From positions 124,001 to 188,000 of the forward strand of contig JAZQMQ010000024.1 of assembly GCA_045543555.1 (NCBI GenBank): a DNA stretch of 64,000 bases, read 5' to 3'. Source of the DNA: Colimorpha_A sp045543555 (GTDB lineage Bacteria > Bacillota > Clostridia > Oscillospirales > CAG-272). Below the pieces are notes generated by a model, which saw only the letters and a list, made by a program, of their open reading frames with translations, was not told the DNA's origin and searched no databases. This document shows positions 52,489 through 60,410 of the stretch, piece by piece. Each line of letters begins with the position of its first letter. Position 1 is the first letter of the stretch. The translations under genes and the position numbers were made by a program.

Positions 52489-52980
52489 ATGAATGCAATT
52501 ATCTCAATGGGCGACAAAACTGTCCAAGGCCAACTTCCTGTCGGACGAAAACAGATGTCCTGAGCTCTCTCATATTTGGAAGCGAATCACACCTACGATT
52601 ACGACCTCAAATATAATGAGAAAAACAAAGACGGACTCAAGGTATCGCTGGAATGCTACGGAGTGGTAAAAAATGCAATTGCCAAGGCTCTTCCCGTTGG
52701 CTTCTGTCTTCACACGCTCAATGAGGCACTCACCTTGATGGGCAACCTCCCATATCAGAACAGAAGAGAGGTCGAGAATACTATCAAGGTTGATGGACTC
52801 GAATCATATGAGCAGTTCAACAAAATGCTCGTGGATGCCTATCCCTGGTCAGTCACTACCAAATACTATTGTCCCCTTACCGTTCAGGTACACGGACGAG
52901 ATTCGTATGGTGACATCGATGAGGACGGCTACAAGGAAGATGCAGAGTTCGCAGCTCTGCACGAATATCTGATTCGTTAA
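52489..52980 (+). pseudogene. Unknown accessory protein gene interrupted by TGA
   Basis: ATG 52489 opens MNAIISMGDKTVQGQLPVGR and meets TGA at 52561-52563. The same frame continues without a break for 139 codons (ALSYLEANHTYDYDLKYNEK onward) to TAA 52980. The two parts together read like one protein of about 163 residues with an acidic C-terminal region (VHGRDSYGDIDEDGYKED). The family is not recognised; proteins of this character occur on conjugative elements, but that is inference. A second start at TTG 52576 lacks a good ribosome site. Placed between tRNA-Gln and transposase debris, it is probably mobile-element residue. Confidence 0.45.
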
Positions 52981-52987
52981 AAGATGT

Positions 52988-53152
52988 TAGAGTATAACGC
53001 CAGCGATGAAGTATCTGATCGTATTCGTTATGTAACCGATTTTGGTAGTACAGTCTTGAAATGGGTTTCTTGTGGTGGATCATTGCCATTAGCGCTTGAA
53101 CAGTCAATGACATCTCTCTCATTAAGCGTGCAATTCTTTCCTCGGCAACATG
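52988..53152 (-). mobile_element. IS3-family transposase fragment
   Basis: The minus-strand frame gives HVAEERIARLMREMSL followed after a gap by RLYYQNRLHNEYDQI. This resembles the segment of IS3 OrfB with the R-V-x-R-L-M-R-E-x-G-L helix and the basic stretch before the DDE core. Only about 55 codons remain; no DDE residues, terminal repeats or start are present. Confidence 0.45.
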
Positions 53153-53184
53153 AAAAAAAGCACGCGCAAGCGAGCTTTTTTCAG
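53151..53184. terminator. Hairpin at the edge of the IS3 fragment and repeat copy B
   Basis: tgaaaaaaagc and gcttttttca pair around acgcgcaagcga, forming a T-run-bearing hairpin usable from both strands. Confidence 0.6.
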
Positions 53185-53280
53185 TTAAATCCGCCGATGG
53201 CGGTAGAAATGCACCTGCGATTTCATACTTTTTGTGTCTGTAGTAAGATTCGAACAGGTAAATTAGATTTTTCATATAGA
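53185..53280 (-). repeat. Intergenic repeat, copy B
   Basis: ctgtagtaagattcgaacag, then a T-rich stretch and atatagaa, mirror copy A at 52294 with roughly one mismatch in four. As in copy A, a hairpin terminator closes the unit on the minus strand. Confidence 0.45.
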
Positions 53281-53324
53281 AAAGAGTCCGTAACAAATGT
53301 AAAAAATGATTCGGACTCTTTAAC
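53281..53324 (-). terminator. Terminator of the GH37/63-like gene
   Basis: aaagagtccg and cggactcttt form a 10-bp stem with a 21-base loop, 13 bases beyond the stop codon, with T-rich flank on the minus strand. Confidence 0.7.
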
Positions 53325-53336
53325 TCTATTATTGAT

Positions 53337-54845
53337 TTATTTGACTTCTAACACTTTTTCGCCACCATGCCAAATAATACGAACTTTAATGGGTGTATCG
53401 CAATTGACAGTAATTTGAGGTTCTTGGTCGACATTTTCGCGAGCTTCGCACAATAACGTAACCGCATTTCCACCAAAAGGATATTTTTCAATTCCATGCT
53501 GCTCGGTCAGGTTTACTCGCCACACGATCTCATTGTTCTTCGCGTCCGCCTTTATGCCGAACACATACTCAATCAGCACTGCAATCGGAATAAGACCTGT
53601 CCAGCCAACGAAATTCTTTTTGGAAAGGTTACCTTGTTTCTGATACTCGGGCGAATAGTTCTCCCATACTGTTCCGGTTTCCAAGAACACCTTGACTACA
53701 TTTTCCAGGGTGTTACAACCGATTTCGTGCGCAAGGTCGTGATATCCTACCTTCTCAAGTCCTTTGAGAACCATATAGTTGGTGGGTGCCCAAACTGAGC
53801 CTTTCCAATATGAACCCTCTTTGCTGTATTCGGGGTGATCGGCAGACAACGTCGGTATGCGGTGTGGACGCTTGAATTCTGCGGGGTTTTCCAAATGTGC
53901 GATAAGGCGGGGCAGACGCTCCTCGGGTACGATGTCGGCAAGCAATGACCAGTACGCACCGATCGACTTGACGCCTGAAAGACCAGTGCGCCACAGATCG
54001 TAGTAAAATGCGTCATCTTCACTCCAAAGCTTATCATTGATAAAGGCAGACAAATACTCGATCTCTTCAACAAGCCAAGTAGTATCTTGCTCGCACCCCA
54101 ATATCTTGCCCATTTCTACAAGTACCTTGCCACTAATGACCATCTGAATGCAGGCGTCGAGCCAAACTCCGTGACCATGCGAAAAACCTTCATGGTACCC
54201 CGGCTGGACTCGAGGCTGATTATCCATTCCGCACGCCCAGCCACACGACCAATAGCTTCCGTCACGCCAGGTGCGGTTAAGCTGTAACCACTTGTGATAG
54301 GCTAACAGTGGGTAGAACACGCGCGAAAGACGTTCCTTGTCACCCGTAATTTGATAATACTCCCACTCACACCAAGGCATGATATTGGGACCTGTGGATG
54401 AAGGGTCATCGCGTTGGAATTGCTCACCGGGTTCAGACTCACAAATTTCGCGACAAATAAATCCGTCCTTATGCTGATGAGAATACATATTGTCGAGTGT
54501 TTTTTGAAAATTGAACACCCGTGAGCCATATCTTCCGAACATCACAATAAAAGAAGAATCCCACATAAACAGATATCCGTTGAATGCAGTGTCAATGAAA
54601 TTAGACACGAAGCCTGCCTGCGCGTTGGGCTTGCGCAGATTACTAAAGGCAATCTCCCACACTTTGTCATAGCATGCAATCACATCATCGTGTCCATGCC
54701 ATATTGGACGCGGCAGCATATCCTTCGACTCTTCATAGACAGGCAGAGGTGCATCCTCGGCTTCCATTTGCAAATACGGATTTTTAGAAACGTACTTGTT
54801 AACCATGTAAGTCAGTGAATCGTTAACTAAAAAATGTTTACCCAT
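53337..54845 (-). CDS. Alpha/alpha-barrel glycoside hydrolase (GH37/GH63/MGH1-like)
   Basis: The product is 502 residues without a signal peptide. The pattern LFMWDSSFIVMFGRYG, DGFICREI, PWCEWEYYQITGD, the Trp-rich MDNQPR stretch and GSYWKGSVWAPTNYMVLKGL matches the (alpha/alpha)6 hydrolases related to trehalase, glucosidase I and mannosylglycerate hydrolase. The Asp in MWDSS and a late Glu near TVWENYSPEY are candidates for catalysis. The exact substrate is uncertain; a short alpha-glucoside or mannoside is likely. It has its own promoter. The pair of palindromes in its leader may be an operator, and the broken GH36 gene lies divergently beside it. Confidence 0.75.
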   Translation of the reverse strand: MGKHFLVNDSLTYMVNKYVSKNPYLQMEAEDAPLPVYEESKDMLPRPIWHGHDDVIACYDKVWEIAFSNLRKPNAQAGFVSNFIDTAFNGYLFMWDSSFIVMFGRYGSRVFNFQKTLDNMYSHQHKDGFICREICESEPGEQFQRDDPSSTGPNIMPWCEWEYYQITGDKERLSRVFYPLLAYHKWLQLNRTWRDGSYWSCGWACGMDNQPRVQPGYHEGFSHGHGVWLDACIQMVISGKVLVEMGKILGCEQDTTWLVEEIEYLSAFINDKLWSEDDAFYYDLWRTGLSGVKSIGAYWSLLADIVPEERLPRLIAHLENPAEFKRPHRIPTLSADHPEYSKEGSYWKGSVWAPTNYMVLKGLEKVGYHDLAHEIGCNTLENVVKVFLETGTVWENYSPEYQKQGNLSKKNFVGWTGLIPIAVLIEYVFGIKADAKNNEIVWRVNLTEQHGIEKYPFGGNAVTLLCEARENVDQEPQITVNCDTPIKVRIIWHGGEKVLEVK

Positions 54846-54866
54846 AGTTTTTCTCCTTTATAATAA

Positions 54867-54899
54867 GGGTTGTAATATAACAGGGGTTGTAATATAACC
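54867..54899. repeat. Tandem palindromic repeats in the GH37/63-like leader
   Basis: gggttgtaatataac occurs twice (54867-54881 and 54884-54898), 17 bases apart; each core reads ggttgtaatataac(c), an interrupted palindrome. It lies between the promoter and start codon, a good place for a repressor. Confidence 0.5.
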
Positions 54900-54913
54900 T
54901 AATCTGTAAAGAT

Positions 54914-54941
54914 ATTATATCACAAAAACAAAGAAAGTCAA
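54914..54941 (-). promoter_or_regulatory. Promoter of the GH37/63-like gene
   Basis: Minus-strand TTGACT (54941-54936), 16-base spacer, TATAAT (54919-54914). Confidence 0.7.
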
Positions 54942-55022
54942 TAAAAATATGATTATTACTTTAGAGTAGCAATCATAACTGTTGAAATTATTATAAGATT
55001 ATGACATAATGAACAACAATGA

Positions 55023-55995
55023 TACGCTTACGGTAAAAGCTCTCACGTCGAAATTGTTTAGGATAGCAAGCTTGTTAAGCGTATGTGTGATGGACTTTAA
55101 AACACACCATATATGGTTATTGATGACGGTTGGCAGCCCAATCCTGTAGATGCATCTTGGGATAAAGGAAATGAGCGTTTTCCTGATATGAAGGGATTGG
55201 CTCAGGAAATGAAGGATATTGGTGTTCGCCCCGGCATTTGGATCAGATACTTAATTTACGGTGACGACGGACAGCGTAAGGTTGATACCTTTCCTGAGTA
55301 ATGGTACAGCGAGAGAACTAAAAACGCTCTTGATCCTTCTCATCCTGAGGTCATTGAATACGTTAAAATTACAACAAAGCGTCTGATTGATTGGGGCTAT
55401 ACTCTCATTAAGCGCGATTATTCTACTATGGACATATTCGGTGTGTGGGGATTCCAAACAAACGGTCATCTTGCAAACGGTGATTGGGGATTCTATGACA
55501 AAACGAAGACCTCGGCTCAAATAATTAAGAACTTCTATAAAATAATCAAGGAATGCGCTCCGAATACAATTATTATAGGTTGTAATGTAATTGGTCATCT
55601 TTGTGCTGGTGTTTATGGATTTAACCGTACAGGAGATGATACAAGCGGATATGACTGGGGAATAACGAAAAAAATGGGAGTTAACACTCTCGCTTTCCGT
55701 ATTGCTCAGAACAACGCTTTCTTTGGAGATGATGCCGACTGTGTAGGCATACTTGGTACGATAGGTTGGAAATATAATTCTCAATGGCTTAAGCTTCTGT
55801 CGAGAACCGGCTCTGTATTGTTCGTTTCCAAGCCCGGAGTCTAAAATGAAACCGAAACAGCAAATCTTATGGAAGGTTTTAAGTATGGTTCATACCAAAA
55901 TGACGAGCTGATACCGATCGATTGGATGGAAACCATGACACCTTCCAAATATTTGATCAATGGAGAGTTAATCACATTTGATTGGGGCGAATAAA
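55023..55995 (+). pseudogene. GH36-type alpha-galactosidase, N-terminally truncated with in-frame stops
   Basis: One frame encodes most of a GH36-like catalytic domain: YMVIDDGWQPNP, MKDIGVRPGIWIRY, nucleophile region LIKRDYSTMDIFG, the acid/base region FNRTGDDTSGYDW and NNAFFGDDADCVG, then LSRTGSVLFVSKPGV and PIDWME. Four stops cut this frame: TAG 55059, TAA 55098, TAA 55299 and TAA 55842. No frameshift appears until about 55980. Catalytic aspartates are intact. The N-terminal 150 or so residues, start codon and ribosome site are missing. The gene cannot make a full enzyme by the standard code. It lies divergently from an active-looking glycosidase gene and may be the wreck of a sugar-use cluster. 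Confidence 0.88.
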
Positions 55996-56039
55996 ATAGT
56001 AAAAACCAAGTCGTTCGACTTGGTTTTTACTATTTTATA
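55993..56039. terminator. Long bidirectional terminator
   Basis: aaaatagtaaaaaccaagtc pairs perfectly with its complement on the far side of a ttcg-type tetraloop, about 20 bp in total, with AT tracts on both sides. It separates the GH36 remnant from the tRNA pair. Confidence 0.85.
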
Positions 56040-56053
56040 GTCTTTGAGTAAAT

Positions 56054-56080
56054 AAAAAATCCTGCACATTAGTGCAGGAT
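56054..56080 (-). terminator. Terminator of the tRNA-Thr/tRNA-Tyr unit
   Basis: On the minus strand atcctgcac-taat-gtgcaggat is followed by T6, beginning next to the CCA end of tRNA-Tyr. Confidence 0.9.
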
Positions 56081-56165
56081 TGGTGGGAGCGGGTGGATTC
56101 GGACCACCGAAGTCACTGACAACAGATTTACAGTCTGCCCCCTTTGGCCGCTCGGGAACGCTCCC
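56081..56165 (-). tRNA. tRNA-Tyr (anticodon GTA)
   Basis: Minus strand, 85 bases: acceptor GGGAGCG/CGCTCCC, anticodon loop CTGTAAA within cagactgtaaatctg, a long class II variable arm, T arm with gttcgaat-type sequence, and encoded CCA. Confidence 0.95.
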
Positions 56166-56169
56166 ATAT

Positions 56170-56244
56170 TGGAGCTGGTGATCGGAGTCGAACCAACAAC
56201 CTGCTGATTACAAATCAGCTGCTCTGCCATTGAGCCACACCAGC
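56170..56244 (-). tRNA. tRNA-Thr (anticodon TGT)
   Basis: Minus strand, 75 bases: acceptor GCTGGTG/caccagc, anticodon stem ctgat/atcag around TTTGTAA, T arm with ggttcgact, and encoded CCA. It is transcribed before tRNA-Tyr, four bases apart. Confidence 0.95.
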
Positions 56245-56280
56245 ATATCGTAGTTACTCGATTACCTCGCAACGTTTGAT

Positions 56281-56309
56281 ATTATATCACAAGACATTCG
56301 CTTTGTCAA
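56281..56309 (-). promoter_or_regulatory. Promoter of the tRNA-Thr/tRNA-Tyr unit
   Basis: Minus-strand TTGACA (56309-56304), 17-base spacer, TATAAT (56286-56281): full consensus. Confidence 0.9.
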
Positions 56310-56400
56310 TACTAATTTTAAAAAATTTTAAGTTTTTTTATTGTAATATAGTGACATGAAATGTTATATAAATATACTATCAATTTCTTTGGGAGGAATT

Positions 56401-56898
56401 ATGTTTATATATTCTGTAAAAGCCAGCACGCTTAAGATCGCAGCTGTTATGGTTGTATGTGTTATTGCTCTTGTATTCTTGCTGAATTCAATTCCAACTT
56501 ACGATCCGAATGCTTCGTCTCTGAAATACACTGATGTTAGTTCGTATAATTTCACGAAAATTAAAACTAATGAGGATAGAATAGACTTTCTTTCACAATT
56601 CGGTTGGACTGTAGACGCTATGCCCATTGAAGAGGTTAATGTGACGATACCTAATGAATTCGACAAGGTGTATGTTGGATATAATGATCTTCAAAGGCAA
56701 CAGGGACTTGACCTTTCGAAATATAAAAACAAAGACATTAAGAGATATACGTACAAGGTAACAAACTACCCCGATTACGAAGGTATGGTATATGCTAACA
56801 TACTCGTATATCGGGGTAGGGTGATCGGCGGAGACATATGCAGTGCCGACGTGAACGGGTTTGTTACATCTTTTGACGGAAAGAGCAAGCTTCCTTAA
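56401..56898 (+). CDS. DUF4830 single-pass membrane protein
   Basis: The product has 165 residues: one N-terminal helix (about 8-28) and an outer domain with DRIDFLSQFGW, IPNEFDKVYVGYNDLQRQQG and YANILVYRGRVIGGDICS, the pattern of DUF4830. The function of this family is not known. GGGAGGA stands before ATG 56401; the frame open to 56356 lies in the leader. It converges on addA, and the two stop codons overlap by two bases. Confidence 0.78.
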   Translation: MFIYSVKASTLKIAAVMVVCVIALVFLLNSIPTYDPNASSLKYTDVSSYNFTKIKTNEDRIDFLSQFGWTVDAMPIEEVNVTIPNEFDKVYVGYNDLQRQQGLDLSKYKNKDIKRYTYKVTNYPDYEGMVYANILVYRGRVIGGDICSADVNGFVTSFDGKSKLP

Positions 56899-59800
56899 AG
56901 AGTAAGTAACTTATTTTTCGGTATATCGATCTCTTTTCCGAGGGAGAATGAGTATAAAACAACTCTGTCAACGCATTTTCCCGTAATGATTTTAGCTGCT
57001 GCTGCGTAATATGATAATTGCTGAAAATGGCGTTCAATTATCATTTCTTCAGCTTCCTTTTCAGATAGCTCCTTTGGTATAAAATCTGTCTTATAATCAA
57101 GAACGGTAAGCAAATCGTTGTTGTCGGTGTAAAGACAGTCTATAATACCTTGAACAAATACAGATTCACCGCTTAGTTCAGAATTTTTTTGTTCATTTTC
57201 AGTGAAATCTGCGGCGTTCAGTCGCACGTTGAATCTTAATTCTCTCTTGACATCCTTTGCAAGACGAAGATTATTGAAGGTTTGTGACTTTAAGAATCCC
57301 GAAATTGCTCGTCTGCTTATAAGAGATGCTGTATTTAAGTCGATATAAGCGCAGTCAGTTAAGCGCTTGATCTCGTTTTCAATACCATTACTTATAAGAT
57401 TTTCAAATGAACAGAACTGCATGAACAGATGAGTAGCCGTCCCGATATCACTTCCTTTTCTGTCCTCATTCTTTATAAATGCAGGTTTTTTGATAACCGC
57501 ATTGGTTACTGTGTTCATATCAACAGCTTCATCATATTCATCGAGAATTGAGGGGTATAGCCTTGAAACAGAAAGCTTTGCGGGAATCTTACAAGCCTCC
57601 TTATGAGGATAAACAAACTCAAATCTTGTCCTGAACTCGTCTGCTAACGCTAAAACTTCATCGTTTTTATAATCAGGAATAATTTGTGATGAATTTTCAG
57701 AATTTGTGTTAAAATCACAAGATTCGGGAACGTCATTCGCGGAAAGCAACGTTACAGGCACTGTTTTATTTGACATTATTATCCACTTGATTTCGGAAGG
57801 CGATCGGGAGAATACATAACCGCTTGCATCGTTAATGTATCTGCTGCTTAACTGCATTTTTTTGATTGCTTCGTCACCTTTGATGTTAGCGGTGATGATC
57901 AGTTTTGACCTTGCTCTTGTTAGTGCAACGTAAAGAACACGTATTTCTTCGTCATCACGCTCTTCGTCGATGTCGATGCATGATATTTTTCTGAAAATCG
58001 TATCGTATGATGCAAGTCCGCTGCTATCAGTAAGCTTCAATGATGCACCAAGTCGCTGTGTCATAAGTATGGCATTGGATTTTTCCTTTGAGGAGAAAAG
58101 ATGCTCGGTACCGCACAATAATACAGTTTCAAATTCGAGACCTTTTGATTTATGCACAGACATAATTTTGACAACGTCATCATCTAACTCCTTAGGAGAG
58201 GGAAGAGATCCGCCTGACTCGATCATGTCGTTTATGTATCTGATAAAATTGTATAAGCCTTTAAAGGTTCCGTTTTCAAAATTTCTTGCATAATTGTAAA
58301 GAGCCATAAGGTTCTTTTTTCCGTTGCCGTTATCTGATGCGGTTATAAGAAGACCGCTGTCATTTAGAATATGCCATATAAGCTTGTCAACAGGCTCGTT
58401 CATCATTGAACGGTATTCTTTCAGCTTTTGTAAGAAGAACTGTCCTTTTTTGAAATCGTTTGCTTCAACGTATGCGCATAAAGATTCGTACAGTGAAGAT
58501 CCTTTGTGTGCTTTTCTTATCTTGGCAAGTTCGCTTAACGTAAAATTGTAAACAGGGCTTTTTAAAGCGCCCGTAAGATATATGTCCTTGCTTGGATTGT
58601 CGATTGTCTGAAGAATACACATTAAGAGAATAACGTCGGGATTAACGAAAAGATCGGGAGTCTCGGCGTTTTTTGCTTTAATTCCGAGCTTCGCAAGTTC
58701 CTTTTCGTAATCGTCAAAATTTGTTTTTGTTCGCATTAATATTGCTATATCCGAAGGACGAACACCGCGCTCTATTTCTGCCTTGATTCTTTGTGCTACG
58801 TATCTTGCTTGAGCTCCTTTTTTATCAGGCTCGGCAATTGATTCATCTATACCGATAATTTCAACGGGTAAATCTCCGCTTTTGTTTTTTCCAAAGACAA
58901 GATCGTCCGTTTTTTTATATTCAAACGTTTTTCCGTAAGAGGAAAATAGCTTGGATGAAATCTCGTTTGCACACTTAATTATCGGAGAATCACATCGGAA
59001 GTTAGCGTTAAGATCAATAGTGCATATTTGATCATCATTACGGTAGTCAGCAAATATTTTAGGCTGTGAGCCTCTGAATCCATAGATGCACTGCTTGATA
59101 TCTCCAACCATAAATCTTTCGGTGTTTTTCGAAATCGCGCTGAAAATATCGTCTTGAAGCTTGTTTACGTCCTGGTATTCATCGATGCAGACAACGTCAT
59201 ACTCATTTCCAAGCTTTATTGCGAGCTCTGTGGATTTACCTTCCTTATCAATTAGCAAGGAATATGCCATATGCATGAAGTCTGAAAAATCAATTATTCC
59301 TCTAGATTTTTTCTCTTTGGAATATTTATTGTCGAATGCTTTGATAAATGAATACAGGTTTGAAATCGCTTTTTTACTTAATTTAGCCGTGTCTTTAATG
59401 GTTTGTGCGGAAGAAACAAAAAATTCGTTATAGTAATATTCGGTTGCGTCTCTGAATTCTTTGCGAACGTCCTTATAGAACAGGAACTCATTATCCTGAA
59501 GATCCTTGCTTACTCCTCCTCCGCCGGATTCCTTGAATATGCCGCTTTTAAGCGTGCTTGACACCTCGTCTATGTTTCTGTCTTCAACTAATTTGATAAT
59601 TGTACGGCAGAGGTTATATGATGATTCAAATTTTGACAGATAAGCCTTTTGGAAAGGACCGTTGTCAGTAAATGCTTCGCAAGCATCCATCAGTACACTT
59701 TCATAAAACGTAAATTCACGTTTCATCTTTGAAAAAAGTGTATCAGCCCAAATTGAAGTCTCAAAAGAATTTTCGGCATTGTCGTAGAGCATGAGACTGT

Positions 59801-60395
59801 GATTGAGAAACTCAATACCGTCGGGATACTCAAGGAGCTTGTCATAAATACTTAGCAATATTTCCGAAAGCGAAGAATCATGAAGAGTTATAAAGTTATC
59901 GGCAAATGACACGAAATCATCAATATCGTCATAGCCGGGCAGAGAAGAATAGTACGCGTCAATTATAAACTCAGCAACTTGTTTCTTTAACAGAGACGAT
60001 TGTATCGGATCTGATACTCTTATGTTGGGAGACAGAGCGAGAGTTGCATAATTCTTTTTTATGAGATTGAGACAAAATCCGTGAATCGTGGTAATCGTTG
60101 CGCTCGACAGAAGAAGATATTGCCGCCGCAATCTTTTGTCTGAAGGATCATGAGCAATGGCTTTAGAAAGGGCATCTCTTATCTTATTTTTGAGCTGATT
60201 TGCCGCTTCTTCCGTAAAGGTCACTAACAGCATTTTGTTTACATCGAGAGGATCATCTTTGTCTGTTATACGCCTAAGCAATCTTTCGATCAATACCGCT
60301 GTTTTTCCTGATCCTGCAGCTGCAGATACAAGAATGTCTTTTTCTCTTGTTATAATAGCTTCTTCCTGTTCGGGAGTCCAGTTAATTTCAGCCAT
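56895..60395 (-). CDS. addA: ATP-dependent helicase/nuclease subunit A
   Basis: AddA is the UvrD-type helicase and nuclease subunit of AddAB, the RecBCD counterpart that resects double-strand breaks for RecA. In 1166 residues the helicase motifs run AAAGSGKTAVL (Walker A), LLVTFTEEAANQLK, VVCIDEYQDVNKLQ (Walker B), VHKSKGLEFETVLLCG and VLYVALTRAR. The C-terminal RecB-family nuclease shows VQGIIDCLY and LLTVLDYKTD. All key residues are present. It follows addB by 15 bases. Confidence 0.96.
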   Translation of the reverse strand: MAEINWTPEQEEAIITREKDILVSAAAGSGKTAVLIERLLRRITDKDDPLDVNKMLLVTFTEEAANQLKNKIRDALSKAIAHDPSDKRLRRQYLLLSSATITTIHGFCLNLIKKNYATLALSPNIRVSDPIQSSLLKKQVAEFIIDAYYSSLPGYDDIDDFVSFADNFITLHDSSLSEILLSIYDKLLEYPDGIEFLNHSLMLYDNAENSFETSIWADTLFSKMKREFTFYESVLMDACEAFTDNGPFQKAYLSKFESSYNLCRTIIKLVEDRNIDEVSSTLKSGIFKESGGGGVSKDLQDNEFLFYKDVRKEFRDATEYYYNEFFVSSAQTIKDTAKLSKKAISNLYSFIKAFDNKYSKEKKSRGIIDFSDFMHMAYSLLIDKEGKSTELAIKLGNEYDVVCIDEYQDVNKLQDDIFSAISKNTERFMVGDIKQCIYGFRGSQPKIFADYRNDDQICTIDLNANFRCDSPIIKCANEISSKLFSSYGKTFEYKKTDDLVFGKNKSGDLPVEIIGIDESIAEPDKKGAQARYVAQRIKAEIERGVRPSDIAILMRTKTNFDDYEKELAKLGIKAKNAETPDLFVNPDVILLMCILQTIDNPSKDIYLTGALKSPVYNFTLSELAKIRKAHKGSSLYESLCAYVEANDFKKGQFFLQKLKEYRSMMNEPVDKLIWHILNDSGLLITASDNGNGKKNLMALYNYARNFENGTFKGLYNFIRYINDMIESGGSLPSPKELDDDVVKIMSVHKSKGLEFETVLLCGTEHLFSSKEKSNAILMTQRLGASLKLTDSSGLASYDTIFRKISCIDIDEERDDEEIRVLYVALTRARSKLIITANIKGDEAIKKMQLSSRYINDASGYVFSRSPSEIKWIIMSNKTVPVTLLSANDVPESCDFNTNSENSSQIIPDYKNDEVLALADEFRTRFEFVYPHKEACKIPAKLSVSRLYPSILDEYDEAVDMNTVTNAVIKKPAFIKNEDRKGSDIGTATHLFMQFCSFENLISNGIENEIKRLTDCAYIDLNTASLISRRAISGFLKSQTFNNLRLAKDVKRELRFNVRLNAADFTENEQKNSELSGESVFVQGIIDCLYTDNNDLLTVLDYKTDFIPKELSEKEAEEMIIERHFQQLSYYAAAAKIITGKCVDRVVLYSFSLGKEIDIPKNKLLTL

Positions 60396-60410
60396 ATATC
60401 TTCTCCTTTC

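Noticed and set aside
52561..52563. TGA as selenocysteine codon
   Set aside because: No SECIS-like hairpin is evident just after the codon, and the protein family is not a known selenoprotein.
53336..53337. Possible gene on the plus strand across the IS3 fragment (52984-53418)
   Set aside because: It starts in debris, crosses a terminator and runs antisense into the glycosidase gene.
55059..55844. Genetic-code reassignment of TAA/TAG in the GH36 frame
   Set aside because: All other genes in the window use TAA and TAG as ordinary stops, so recoding of the whole genome is excluded.
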